From the NCBI GenBank assembly GCA_947384955.1, contig CANDJC010000037.1:1-37455 (forward strand): DNA of 37,455 nucleotides. The letters run 5' to 3'. The notes under the pieces were generated by a model. It searched no databases. It was not told the origin of the DNA and was given only the letters and a program-made list of their open reading frames with translations. The DNA comes from an uncultured Eubacterium sp. Its GTDB lineage: Bacteria; Bacillota; Clostridia; Lachnospirales; Lachnospiraceae. The position numbers and the translations under genes are program-made. This document shows positions 8,607-16,685 of this stretch, in pieces (position 1 is the stretch's first letter; each line of letters begins with the position of its first letter).

Positions 8607-9388
8607 AAATATTTTTTATACTTTTCAGAAATTTCCACATCCGCATAAACCTTTTCATAGTCCTTTTTTGAAAGTTCTGTAATAAAATTGGCCGGGAAAT
8701 TTTTACTGATGCCATGCTGTTTTGCAAAATCAGCAGCTTTATTATAGGCAATGGCAGCTTCATACAGTGTCTTATAATTACCCACCCGGCAGTCCCCGTT
8801 AATATGAATATGCGTATCATAGGAAACCGTTCCGTTCTGGCTGCGGCGCTGTACTCCGTGGAACGGATTAATATTGATAATATTTTCGTAACGCAGGTCA
8901 TAAGGGTCCTGGTTGGCAAATACATAATCCCTGCCGGCAACCGCAAAATTCCGGATACCGTACCGCGACAGCACCGTTACCTGCATTCCGTAATCATTCA
9001 CATACAAATGCCCTCCGCGCCGCAGCAGCTTGTGCCCCGAAAAATAAAACAAATCATCAATATCGAATTTATAAATCTCATCCGCCGTCAGATAATAATG
9101 AAAATAAGAGCGGAACATATATATAGGATTTTTAATATATATGCGGTTATCACGGAAATTCAGCAGGGATACGACCTTTTCATGGCTTAACAGAAAATTT
9201 GTAAAAACGGCATTCGCAATCGTGATATGACTGTTTTTAAGAAGCCGGTCAGCTTCTAAGTAAGCGTAATGTGCCTGCAGTTCATTTGTAAAGCTGCCAA
9301 GGCTGATATGCTTGCTGCGGTATGTGATACTGGAACGGTAACAGGGGGTCCCGTTTTTTTTCTGTGTGCGAAAAACACCTGCTAACAT
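8582..9388 (-). CDS. Two-AP2-domain protein with a degenerate HNH-like linker
   Basis: A 268-residue protein with an AP2-like fold pattern at about residues 4-50 (GVFRTQ ... ISLGSFTNELQAHYAYLEAD) and a second at about 178-226 (GVQRR ... RVGNYKTLYEAAIAYNKAAD). Just before the second, residues 152-176 (including NQDPYDLRYENI) resemble the end of an HNH homing-endonuclease motif of the form DHxNGDPLDNRxENL, but the metal-binding His is absent. That suggests a DNA-binding protein derived from a phage-type HNH-AP2 nuclease that no longer cuts. It is not next to any phage gene. The start is preceded by AAAGGAG and the gene has its own strong promoter overlapping that of thrC. A role as transcription regulator is inference. 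Confidence 0.7.
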   Translation of the reverse strand: MLAGVFRTQKKNGTPCYRSSITYRSKHISLGSFTNELQAHYAYLEADRLLKNSHITIANAVFTNFLLSHEKVVSLLNFRDNRIYIKNPIYMFRSYFHYYLTADEIYKFDIDDLFYFSGHKLLRRGGHLYVNDYGMQVTVLSRYGIRNFAVAGRDYVFANQDPYDLRYENIININPFHGVQRRSQNGTVSYDTHIHINGDCRVGNYKTLYEAAIAYNKAADFAKQHGISKNFPANFITELSKKDYEKVYADVEISEKYKKYLKKAACCT

Positions 9389-9447
9389 GAATGCTCCTTT
9401 CGCGGTAGAATGTTATGGTCTGGGGATGGCATAAAAACTCTTTTTTT

Positions 9448-9476
9448 ATTATAATATGTATATTAAGACTTGTCAA
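9448..9476 (-). promoter_or_regulatory. Consensus sigma-A promoter of the AP2-protein gene
   Basis: On the minus strand, TTGACA (its bases lie at 9471-9476) and TATAAT (9448-9453) are separated by 17 bp, a full consensus promoter. The -35 box shares bases with the -35 box of the thrC promoter on the other strand. Confidence 0.75.
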
Positions 9477-9497
9477 AACCATAATCTTGCTTATAAT
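9470..9497 (+). promoter_or_regulatory. Sigma-A-type promoter of thrC
   Basis: TTGTCA (9470-9475) and TATAAT (9492-9497) are separated by 16 bp, giving a start near 9503 and a leader of about 52 nt. It overlaps the divergent promoter of the AP2-protein gene at the -35 boxes. Confidence 0.6.
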
Positions 9498-9554
9498 AAT
9501 ATAGAAGAGCCAACACAGCATTTAACGATAAACCAAATGAAAGAGGAGCAAATC

Positions 9555-11042
9555 ATGGATTTAATGTATGCAAGTACCAGAGATGCAAATGTAAAAGTAA
9601 CCGCGTCCCAGGCAGTTTTAAAAGGCCTGTCCGATGACGGCGGATTATTTGTACCGGACCGGATTCCGCTGCTGGATGTTTCCCTGAAGGATTTAGCCGG
9701 CATGTCGTATCAGGAAACAGCCTATGCAGTCATGAAGCAGTTTCTTACTGATTTTACAGAAGAAGAATTAAAGGACTGCATAAACAAAGCGTACGACAGC
9801 AAATTTGACACAGCAGAAATTGCCCCGGTCGTTCAGGCAGACGGCATTTATTTTCTGGAACTGTTTCATGGTGCGACTATTGCATTTAAAGATATGGCAC
9901 TGTCAATCCTTCCGCACCTTCTGACCACGTCTGCACGGAAAAATAATGTGACAAATGAGATTGTCATTTTAACGGCGACATCCGGCGATACCGGAAAAGC
10001 TGCCCTGTCTGGATTTGCAGATGTAAAAGGGACAAAGATTGCTGTTTTTTATCCGAAAAACGGAGTCAGCCCGATTCAGGAAAAGCAGATGGTCACGCAG
10101 ACCGGGGCAAATACATTTGTGGCAGGGATTCATGGGAATTTTGATGAAGCACAGACTGGTGTAAAAAAGATGTTTTCAGATAAAGCATTTGCAAAGGAGC
10201 TGGCCTCTTACGGCTATCAGCTTTCTTCGGCAAACTCTATCAATATCGGTCGGTTAGTGCCGCAGATTGTGTATTACGTGTATGCTTATGCAAAGCTGCT
10301 TGAAAAAGGAGAAATCAAAGAAGGGGAGTACATCAACGCGGCTGTGCCGACCGGAAATTTCGGCAATATTCTGGCAGCATATTATGCGAAAAATATGGGG
10401 CTTCCGATTGCAAAATTAATCTGTGCGTCGAATGAAAACAAAGTTCTGTATGATTTCTTTGAAACAGGAACGTATGATAAAAACCGTGAATTTATCCTGA
10501 CTTCTTCACCGTCTATGGATATCCTGATTTCAAGCAACCTGGAACGCCTGATATACCGGATTGCCGGAAACAGTGCGCAAAAGAATGCAGAATTTATGCA
10601 GCAATTAAATACGCAGGGCGTATACAGCATTTCAGAAGAAATGAAAGCCGGGTTAAAGGATTTTTATGGAAATTATGCCAGTGAAGCGGAAACAGCGCAG
10701 ACCATTAAGGAACTGTATGATAAGACAGGCTATGTATTAGATACCCATACCGCGGTAGCAGCGGCTGTCTGCCGCAAATATCAGGCGGCGACGGGCGATA
10801 TGACCAAAATCATTGCTGCGTCGACTGCCAGTCCGTTTAAATTTACAAGAAGCGTTATGAATGCGATTCATCCGTCTTATAATTCTGAGAGCGATTTTGA
10901 ACTGGCAGATGAGCTGAGCAGAATTGCAGGCATAAAGATTCCGAAGGCGATTGAAGAAATACGTACGGCAAAGGTGCTGCACCATACAGAATGCGAACCG
11001 GAACAGATGCCGGAAGCTGTCAAAAAGTTTCTTGGAATATAA
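9555..11042 (+). CDS. thrC: Threonine synthase
   Basis: The 495-residue PLP enzyme converts O-phosphohomoserine to threonine. The stretch HGATIAFKDMALS holds the PLP lysine, the N terminus carries the usual SDDGGLFVP motif, and ATSGDTGKAA is the phosphate-binding loop. Length and N-terminal domain fit the longer class found in many Clostridia. An upstream in-frame ATG at 9456 would add 33 residues, but that segment covers the promoter and has no ribosome site. The ATG at 9555 has AAGAGGAG just upstream. The gene stands alone between a divergent AP2-domain protein and a terminator; hom and thrB are not in the window. Confidence 0.95.
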   Translation: MDLMYASTRDANVKVTASQAVLKGLSDDGGLFVPDRIPLLDVSLKDLAGMSYQETAYAVMKQFLTDFTEEELKDCINKAYDSKFDTAEIAPVVQADGIYFLELFHGATIAFKDMALSILPHLLTTSARKNNVTNEIVILTATSGDTGKAALSGFADVKGTKIAVFYPKNGVSPIQEKQMVTQTGANTFVAGIHGNFDEAQTGVKKMFSDKAFAKELASYGYQLSSANSINIGRLVPQIVYYVYAYAKLLEKGEIKEGEYINAAVPTGNFGNILAAYYAKNMGLPIAKLICASNENKVLYDFFETGTYDKNREFILTSSPSMDILISSNLERLIYRIAGNSAQKNAEFMQQLNTQGVYSISEEMKAGLKDFYGNYASEAETAQTIKELYDKTGYVLDTHTAVAAAVCRKYQAATGDMTKIIAASTASPFKFTRSVMNAIHPSYNSESDFELADELSRIAGIKIPKAIEEIRTAKVLHHTECEPEQMPEAVKKFLGI

Positions 11043-11054
11043 TATAAAGATAAA

Positions 11055-11088
11055 AAAATTCCTGATAATGTTTTATCAGGAATTTTTT
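11055..11088. terminator. Bidirectional terminator between thrC and the CheX-like gene
   Basis: AATTCCTGATAA pairs with TTATCAGGAATT around a 4-base loop, with A-tract and T-tract on opposite sides. It follows thrC by about 12 bases and lies downstream of the convergent gene ending at 11137, so it can serve both strands. Confidence 0.85.
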
Positions 11089-11136
11089 ATGTAAACAGAT
11101 TTCATATTTTATTTTCCATCAGTCAGATACGTTCTT

Positions 11137-12024
11137 TTAAAAAGAAAGCAGAATATTAACTGTGCCAAACGGATACAGCACCGGAAACAGGTAGGATACC
11201 GCATCCGGCCTTAAATTAATCAGGCTTTCTTCATGTATTTCCGGCGGCGACAGCTGCATTTCTACAGAATGATTATTGGACATATTTACAGTGAACAGGC
11301 CGTTATGAAGGTTCAGAAAATCCTCTAAGGAAGCCTGTACATACTCGTCAAATTCATCAAACGTATCCATCGCATAACGGGAAGCAAATTCAACCGCCAT
11401 TTCACGGCTCATGTCAAGGGCTGTAATCATCGTATGCTTTCCGTTAATCTGCTGCGAAATACCAAACTGTGTTGCAAATTCGTCCGTAAGAATCGGTGTC
11501 AGAGGTGTAAAATCGGCACCGATAAAGCGGATTAAGTTGTTAAACAGCAGCGTCAGGTAGGATTCGTATATTTCGTTATTTTCCAAATCATCCAGCTTAA
11601 AATAGTGGCGGATTAATTTTGCTACCTGCTCTTTCTGGTCAATCTGCAGATCCAGGTCATAAATTTCATGCTCAGATTCATAGTCAATGATTAAATCTTC
11701 TAAATCACTGTTGGTAATAATACCCTGCTCGATTAAAATCTGTCCCAGCAGCAGATACTCCGGGCTTTGTTCCGATAACAGGCGGTTAACCTCATCTTCT
11801 GTAAGATAACTGCGCTCGACTGCCAGCTCGCCAAAAGGCTTGTCTTCGTGTGTCTGGGCAACAACGATATCATCAATTTCACTGGCTGTCATCAGGTTGT
11901 GGTACATAGCCAGTGTACCTAATTTAATATGGCTGGTTGATTCTTTATCAATGGCCGCAATAAGCTGTTCCGGGGTAACAATGTTCCGGCACAAAAGAAA
12001 ATTCCCAAAAAATTGTGTATACAT
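11137..12024 (-). CDS. CheX-like protein with T2SS-E N-terminal-like repeats
   Basis: A 295-residue soluble protein. The N-terminal 145 residues contain successive helical repeats of the form LGxxLxxxGxIxxxxL, similar to the N-terminal domain of type II secretion ATPases. The rest (about 150-295) has the pattern of CheX/CheC-type phosphatase domains, with conserved features around DMSREMAVEFASRY. No membrane segment is seen. It starts 15 bp after the response-regulator gene, with AAGAGGAG upstream, so the two form one operon. CheX-family proteins dephosphorylate CheY-like regulators, so this may act on its neighbour. The pair has no chemotaxis genes nearby. Domain calls are by eye and moderately sure. 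Confidence 0.7.
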   Translation of the reverse strand: MYTQFFGNFLLCRNIVTPEQLIAAIDKESTSHIKLGTLAMYHNLMTASEIDDIVVAQTHEDKPFGELAVERSYLTEDEVNRLLSEQSPEYLLLGQILIEQGIITNSDLEDLIIDYESEHEIYDLDLQIDQKEQVAKLIRHYFKLDDLENNEIYESYLTLLFNNLIRFIGADFTPLTPILTDEFATQFGISQQINGKHTMITALDMSREMAVEFASRYAMDTFDEFDEYVQASLEDFLNLHNGLFTVNMSNNHSVEMQLSPPEIHEESLINLRPDAVSYLFPVLYPFGTVNILLSF

Positions 12025-12039
12025 AGACTGTCTCCTCTT

Positions 12040-12414
12040 TTAACGTTCGAATCGTGATTCTAGAATCCGCTGGATACTGTTTGCGGAGAAAGGTTTCTGG
12101 ATAAAATCCTTTGCTCCGGCTTCGATGGCATTTTTCAGCTGCTCTTTTGTACCGATAGAGGAAGCAATAATGACAGTTGCCTGCGGGTGCTGCTGCATAA
12201 TTTCCCTTGTTGCAGCTACTCCGTCTTTGACTGGCATTACAATATCAAGGAATACAATATCTGCAGGTTCTTCATTATAGCTGTCGATTGCTTCCTGTCC
12301 ATTAGCAGCTTCTATATAATGTGTTGCACCGAGCCCGGATAATATATCCTTTAATTGTTTTCGTGCCAGAATCGAATCATCCCCGATTAAAATTTTGGCT
12401 TCAGATAATAACAT
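12040..12414 (-). CDS. Stand-alone CheY-like response regulator
   Basis: A 124-residue single receiver domain with no output domain. The acidic pair D12/D13, the phospho-acceptor D57 in FLDIVMP, the switch residue S85 and the invariant K107 in the QKPF loop are all present, so it should be phosphorylatable. It starts with AAAGGAG 9 nt upstream and is the first gene of an operon whose second member is CheX-like. Its cognate kinase is not in the window. It probably signals by protein contact rather than by binding DNA. Confidence 0.9.
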   Translation of the reverse strand: MLLSEAKILIGDDSILARKQLKDILSGLGATHYIEAANGQEAIDSYNEEPADIVFLDIVMPVKDGVAATREIMQQHPQATVIIASSIGTKEQLKNAIEAGAKDFIQKPFSANSIQRILESRFER

Positions 12415-12448
12415 AGTGATACACTCCTTTTTCTATCCTTATGTTTAA

Positions 12449-12477
12449 ATTTTACAAGATAAATACAAAATATGCAA
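12449..12477 (-). promoter_or_regulatory. Sigma-A-type promoter of the response regulator/CheX operon
   Basis: On the minus strand TTGCAT (bases 12472-12477) and TAAAAT (bases 12449-12454) are separated by 17 bp. The start would be about 30 nt upstream of the ATG. Confidence 0.5.
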
Positions 12478-12557
12478 TGAGAAATTTGGAATAATTCATA
12501 AAAATCGCACAAATTTTGCTGCTGATGGAAAAAATGGCAATTTTATTACATAAACAG

Positions 12558-12587
12558 GACGCCAAAGGCACAAAATCCTCTGGCGTC
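12558..12587 (-). terminator. Terminator-like hairpin after citrate synthase
   Basis: GACGCCAAAGG (12558-12568) and CCTCTGGCGTC (12577-12587) form an 11-bp stem with one wobble pair. Only a weak T-rich tract follows on the minus strand, so termination efficiency is uncertain. Confidence 0.45.
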
Positions 12588-12627
12588 TGCGGCAGTACAT
12601 AGCGTCAGGTTTGTAAATACTTGTAGT

Positions 12628-14004
12628 TTAAAGCTCAGATACGCGCTCAGACATCTGAACATAATTCCTGCGGCTGGAAACACTCATATATGCAGGACGC
12701 ATGATTCTGCCGTTATAAGAAATTTCTTCCAGCCTGTGGGCGCTCCACCCGGCAATTCTGGCGATTGCAAAAATCGGCGTATATAACTGCAAAGGCAGGT
12801 CCAGCATATGATATACAAAACCGCTGTAAAAGTCTACATTCGGGCTGACTCCTTTATAGATTTTGCGTTCATCATAGATGACCTGAGGAGCAAGCCGCTC
12901 TACCATAGAATAAAGCGCAAATTCATCGTTATAGCCTTTCTCAATTGAAAGACGCTCCACATAGGAACGGAATATGCGGGCACGCGGGTCAGACAGCGAG
13001 TAAACAGCATGGCCCATGCCATAAATAAGACCGGCATGGTCAAATGCCTCTTTATTCAGGACTGCCTTTAAATATGCGCGGACCTCGTCTTCATCCTTCC
13101 AGTCCTTTAAATGAGCTTTCATATCCTCAAACATCTGCACGACCTTAATATTTGCCCCGCCGTGCTTCGGACCCTTTAAGGAACCAATCGAAGCGGCAAT
13201 CACAGAATAAGTATCCGTGCCGGAAGAAGATACCAGGTGCGTTGTGAAGGTAGAGTTATTTCCACCGCCGTGTTCCATATGCAGAATTAAGGCGATGTCT
13301 AATAATTTTGCCTCTAACGGCGTATATTTGCTGTCTGGCCGTAAAATATGAAGAATCGTTTCTGCTGTGGATAATTCAGGCAGCGGTTTATGGATAAAGA
13401 GGCTTTCGCCGTCGTGGTAATGGCGGTATGCCTGATAGCCATAGACCGACAGCAGCGGAAACAGGCTTATCATCTGCATACACTGGCGCAGTACATTCGG
13501 CACGGAAATGTCGTCTGCTTTGTTATCATAAGAATAAAGGGTGAGAACACTTCGCGCAAGCGTATTCATCATATCATGGCTGGGAGCTTTCATAATAATA
13601 TCACGTACGAAACTCGTCGGCAGGGAACGGTAGTAGGAGAGCAGATCGGTAAATTCCTTTAATTCCGAAATTGTCGGAAGCTTGCCGAAAATCAGCAGAA
13701 AAGCGCTTTCTTCAAATCCGAAATGGTTGTCCGGGCCAAGACCGGCAATAATGTCCTTCACATTGTATCCACGGTAAAACAGTTCGCCGTCGGCAGGAAT
13801 GATCTGGTCGCCATCCCTTTTGGTAGCACATACTTCTGAAATTTCGGTCAGTCCGACCAATACGCCCTTGCCGTTGATATCACGCAGTCCGCGTTTGACA
13901 TCATATTTCCCGTACAGGGAAGGGTCAATGGTAAAATGTCTGGCGCTTAAGCCGGCAAGACGTTCGATTTCAGGTGTGACTAGGGAAAATTCATTTTCTT
14001 TCAT
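12628..14004 (-). CDS. gltA: Citrate synthase
   Basis: The roughly 458-residue enzyme condenses oxaloacetate and acetyl-CoA to citrate. Family landmarks are the HMEHGGGNNS stretch, KHGGAN with the first active-site His, and GMGHAVYSLSDPRA with the second. Two close ATG codons exist. The one at 14010 directly abuts AGGAGGT with no spacer, while the one at 14004 has AGGAGG 7 nt upstream, so 14004 is chosen. With the isocitrate dehydrogenase at 34729 it fits the oxidative branch that supplies 2-oxoglutarate for glutamate. Aconitase is not in the window. A 2-methylcitrate synthase activity cannot be excluded from sequence alone. Confidence 0.93.
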   Translation of the reverse strand: MKENEFSLVTPEIERLAGLSARHFTIDPSLYGKYDVKRGLRDINGKGVLVGLTEISEVCATKRDGDQIIPADGELFYRGYNVKDIIAGLGPDNHFGFEESAFLLIFGKLPTISELKEFTDLLSYYRSLPTSFVRDIIMKAPSHDMMNTLARSVLTLYSYDNKADDISVPNVLRQCMQMISLFPLLSVYGYQAYRHYHDGESLFIHKPLPELSTAETILHILRPDSKYTPLEAKLLDIALILHMEHGGGNNSTFTTHLVSSSGTDTYSVIAASIGSLKGPKHGGANIKVVQMFEDMKAHLKDWKDEDEVRAYLKAVLNKEAFDHAGLIYGMGHAVYSLSDPRARIFRSYVERLSIEKGYNDEFALYSMVERLAPQVIYDERKIYKGVSPNVDFYSGFVYHMLDLPLQLYTPIFAIARIAGWSAHRLEEISYNGRIMRPAYMSVSSRRNYVQMSERVSEL

Positions 14005-14028
14005 TAACATACCTCCTGTCTGGAATCT

Positions 14029-14058
14029 ATCTTAACATAAAATAAAAGCGGAAAACAA
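14029..14058 (-). promoter_or_regulatory. Possible citrate synthase promoter
   Basis: On the minus strand TTGTTT (bases 14053-14058) and TAAGAT (bases 14029-14034) are separated by 18 bp and lie just upstream of the AGGAGGT ribosome site. Both boxes are imperfect. Confidence 0.35.
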
Positions 14059-14166
14059 GAAAAACTGTGAATATTCTGTAAATTTTTACACATTTCATAA
14101 AAAATTAAGGAATATATGAATTATTTATGGCAATTGCTGTGTCCGTAATTTTTTTCGAAAAAAAGA

Positions 14167-14194
14167 TTGACAAAGAAAAGACATCGTGTAAAAT
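14167..14194 (+). promoter_or_regulatory. Sigma-A promoter of PEP carboxykinase
   Basis: TTGACA (14167-14172) and TAAAAT (14189-14194) are separated by 16 bp. The start would be near 14201, leaving a leader of about 68 nt that ends in AAGGAGG before the ATG. Confidence 0.65.
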
Positions 14195-14268
14195 CTAAAG
14201 TAGTGTACTTTTCCCAGTTCACAGCCGGGAATTTTATCTAATATAAAATTATAAGGAGGAATGAAAAA

Positions 14269-15975
14269 ATGTCAACAAAAGCATTTTATCCAAGAACTGA
14301 GATAGGTCCGAACAAGCCGGGATTTCCAAAGGCCAGTTCGCCGGTTACAAATACGAGGGCGATTATCGAAGCTCCGTTTTATGGCAATAATGTCATCAAA
14401 GTCAATACGTTAAGGGAAGCGTATGAGCTTGCGAAAAATTCACCGGGAACCATTGTAACGGACATGCCGGTATATAAGGCTGAGGAAATCGGCTTAGAGC
14501 CGGAAGCAAAGGTTCTGTTATTCAATGACGGTTCTATTACAGGCCGCTATGCAGCAGCAAGAAGGATTACCGGCAAGGAAGGCACGGACTGCGCAAAGCT
14601 TGATAAAATACTGATGGATGCTGTCTATGACACACGCTGGAAGACCATGTATCATGCACAGGTATTTATCGGCTTAGACCCGGAATTTATGGTAAAAGCA
14701 CACCTGTTAATCCCGGAAGGGGAAGAAAATATCCTTTATAACTGGATGCTGAACTTCCAGTATATGAATGATACCTATACAAAGATGTACAAAGAATCCC
14801 TGCCAGTCGGCAATGGCAGCGAGCCGGATGTCTTTATCTTCTCTGACCCGCAGTGGACAGGCTCAGACCAGACTGACGTATGCGACGGCAAATGCTTATG
14901 CTATTTTAATACAGAAACCAACTGCGCCGCTATTTTAGGCATGCGGTATTTCGGCGAGCATAAGAAAGGCACGTTAACACTTGCATGGGCAATCGCAAAC
15001 AGAAACGGCTATGCTTCCTGCCACGGCGGACAGAAAGAATATACGTTAGACGACGGTTCGAAATATGTAGCGGCTGTATTTGGCTTATCCGGCTCCGGCA
15101 AGTCTACATTAACACATGCAAAGCATAACGGAAAATATCCTTCTATTAAAGTATTACACGACGATGCGTTTGTCATCAATACCGATACCTGTGCATCGAT
15201 TGCTTTAGAGCCGACTTACTTTGATAAAACAGCAGATTATCCGACAGCCTGTGAGGATAACAAATTCCTGTTAACCGCGCAGAACTGTTCCGCAACGCTT
15301 GATGATGAAGGAAAGATTGTATTAGTTACCGAAGATATCCGTAACGGCAACGGCCGCGCAATTAAGTCCAAGCTGTGGTCTCCAAACCGCGTTGACAAAA
15401 TCGAAAGCCCTGTAAACGCTATTTTCTGGATTATGAAAGACCAGACACTTCCGCCTGTAGTAAAATTAAAGGGAGCTTCTTTAGCATCCGTTATGGGCGC
15501 TACACTGGCTACCAAGCGTTCTACTGCAGAAAGGCTTGCACCGGGAGTTGACCCGAATGCGTTAGTCATTGAACCGTATGCAAATCCATTCAGGACTTAT
15601 CCGCTTGTAAATGACTATGAGAAATTTAAAAAACTCGTTGCCGAGAAGCATGTAGACTGCTACATTATTAATACAGGCGATTTTATGGGCAAGAAGGTAC
15701 AGCCGAAAGATACGCTTGGCATTCTGGAAGCTATTGTAGAAAAGAAAGCAGACTTTAAGCCTTGGGGACCGTTTACAGATATTGAAATCTTTGAGTGGGA
15801 AGGCTTTGTGCCTGATTTAAGCGACAAAGATTACGTATCTCAGATGAAAGCACGTATGGCTGACCGTCTGAATAATGTAAAAGAACTTGATACAAAAGAA
15901 GGCGGGTTCAATAAACTTCCGGCAGATGCTGCAGAAGCAATCCAGAAGGTTGTAGAACAGGCAAATACGTTATAA
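14269..15975 (+). CDS. pckA: Phosphoenolpyruvate carboxykinase, ATP type
   Basis: The 568-residue enzyme interconverts oxaloacetate plus ATP with PEP plus CO2 plus ADP. In fermenting Clostridia it often runs towards oxaloacetate. The kinase-1a P-loop GLSGSGKST starts at residue 272 (K278), and the kinase-2 type region VLHDDAF follows shortly. The length is somewhat above the usual 530-540 residues. The start follows AAGGAGG with about 8-nt spacing, and a sigma-A promoter lies upstream. The gene diverges from citrate synthase, which uses oxaloacetate, so the two flank a shared 260-bp control region. A large hairpin follows the gene. Confidence 0.94.
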   Translation: MSTKAFYPRTEIGPNKPGFPKASSPVTNTRAIIEAPFYGNNVIKVNTLREAYELAKNSPGTIVTDMPVYKAEEIGLEPEAKVLLFNDGSITGRYAAARRITGKEGTDCAKLDKILMDAVYDTRWKTMYHAQVFIGLDPEFMVKAHLLIPEGEENILYNWMLNFQYMNDTYTKMYKESLPVGNGSEPDVFIFSDPQWTGSDQTDVCDGKCLCYFNTETNCAAILGMRYFGEHKKGTLTLAWAIANRNGYASCHGGQKEYTLDDGSKYVAAVFGLSGSGKSTLTHAKHNGKYPSIKVLHDDAFVINTDTCASIALEPTYFDKTADYPTACEDNKFLLTAQNCSATLDDEGKIVLVTEDIRNGNGRAIKSKLWSPNRVDKIESPVNAIFWIMKDQTLPPVVKLKGASLASVMGATLATKRSTAERLAPGVDPNALVIEPYANPFRTYPLVNDYEKFKKLVAEKHVDCYIINTGDFMGKKVQPKDTLGILEAIVEKKADFKPWGPFTDIEIFEWEGFVPDLSDKDYVSQMKARMADRLNNVKELDTKEGGFNKLPADAAEAIQKVVEQANTL

Positions 15976-15991
15976 TTTAAAACAGGACAGC

Positions 15992-16124
15992 GGGAAATAA
16001 ACCGCGTTAAATTTCAGCCTGAGACTTTACAGGAGGCATGCACAGTGCTTCAGATGCAGAGTTTCAGGCTGAACTGTTTTAAAGAGGAGACGCCGGGATA
16101 TCAATCTTTTAAAGACTGTCCCGC
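15992..16124 (+). other. Nested hairpin structure downstream of pckA
   Basis: An inner stem of 13 bp pairs 16013-16025 (TTCAGCCTGAGAC) with 16061-16073, with one wobble. An outer stem pairs AGCGGGA near 15989-15995 with TCCCGCT near 16119-16125, followed by a T-rich CTTTTCCTTT. It may be the pckA terminator in an extended form. A strong AGGAGG (16031-16036) lies in the loop of the inner stem, which is unusual for a terminator. Confidence 0.5.
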
Positions 16125-16190
16125 TTTTCCTTTAAGAACCTCAGCCTCAGAATGAAGGATGTGCAGTCTCAGGATAAAGCTTGCTTTAAG

Positions 16191-16222
16191 TCAGGATGAA
16201 GCTTACGTTCACTTCATCCTGA
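16191..16222. other. 11-bp perfect inverted repeat
   Basis: TCAGGATGAAG (16191-16201) pairs with CTTCATCCTGA (16212-16222). No clean U-run follows. A second inverted repeat, CCCTTCAT (16352-16359) with ATGAAGGG (16383-16390), lies further on. Apart from these, the stretch 16130-16440 shows no gene. Confidence 0.5.
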
Positions 16223-16444
16223 AGTTCAAGTTTTACAATTTTATGTACTGAATTTTGTGAAAATATTACAAAAATATGGAAAATGGAAAGCCGGTGCCCG
16301 CGCTGCATTGGATTTTATTGGTAATTTTTCCGAAAAATGACAGTATTTACGCCCTTCATCTTATGTGGATTATACATTTTGCATGAAGGGAGTTAAAGTC
16401 AGAAAAAATACCATAAAATACATCATCTTGTATGTAAATAATTG

Positions 16445-16473
16445 TTGCAATACTGCACATAGTAGAGTATAAT
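16445..16473 (+). promoter_or_regulatory. Sigma-A promoter of the non-coding RNA at 16480
   Basis: TTGCAA (16445-16450) and a perfect TATAAT (16468-16473) are separated by 17 bp. The predicted start at about 16480 coincides with the 5' end of a closing stem, which supports both calls. Confidence 0.75.
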
Positions 16474-16479
16474 CAATTT

Positions 16480-16675
16480 TAATAAAAGTATTTACCTGAG
16501 ATGTGCGATAACCTGCTATTTTGAACCTACATTTTCTTTCACGGGATTCCAACATTTTGAAATGGATGTCAGGCCATCATTACGCAGTGGAAGGCAGAAG
16601 TTTCATTGAGGTTACCCACCTAGCATTGCTAGGCGTCAAAATTGCGGGACCGGCATTTTGGGGATACTTTTACTA
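16480..16675 (+). ncRNA. ssrS: Probable 6S RNA
   Basis: A non-coding segment of about 195 nt right after a strong promoter. The ends close by AAAAGTAT (16484-16491) with ATACTTTT (16664-16671). A further long-range stem pairs GCTATTTTGA near 16513 with TCAAAATTGC near 16636. Internal hairpins include CTAGC-ATT-GCTAG, and the block GAGGTTACCCACCT and the GGGATTCCAAC segment resemble Clostridia 6S RNA as I remember it. Length and a rod-like closed form fit 6S, which binds sigma-A RNA polymerase as a promoter mimic. It does not match RNase P, tmRNA or SRP RNA signatures. An Rfam RF00013 covariance scan would decide. Confidence 0.6.
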
Positions 16676-16685
16676 AAGAAATTTT

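Noticed and set aside
9456-9554. An N-terminal extension of threonine synthase by 33 residues
   Set aside because: It covers the promoter, lacks a ribosome site, and is absent from the usual family start.
16480-16675. Assignment of the structured RNA as tmRNA, RNase P RNA or SRP RNA
   Set aside because: None of their hallmark sequences are present; size and closing stem fit 6S better.
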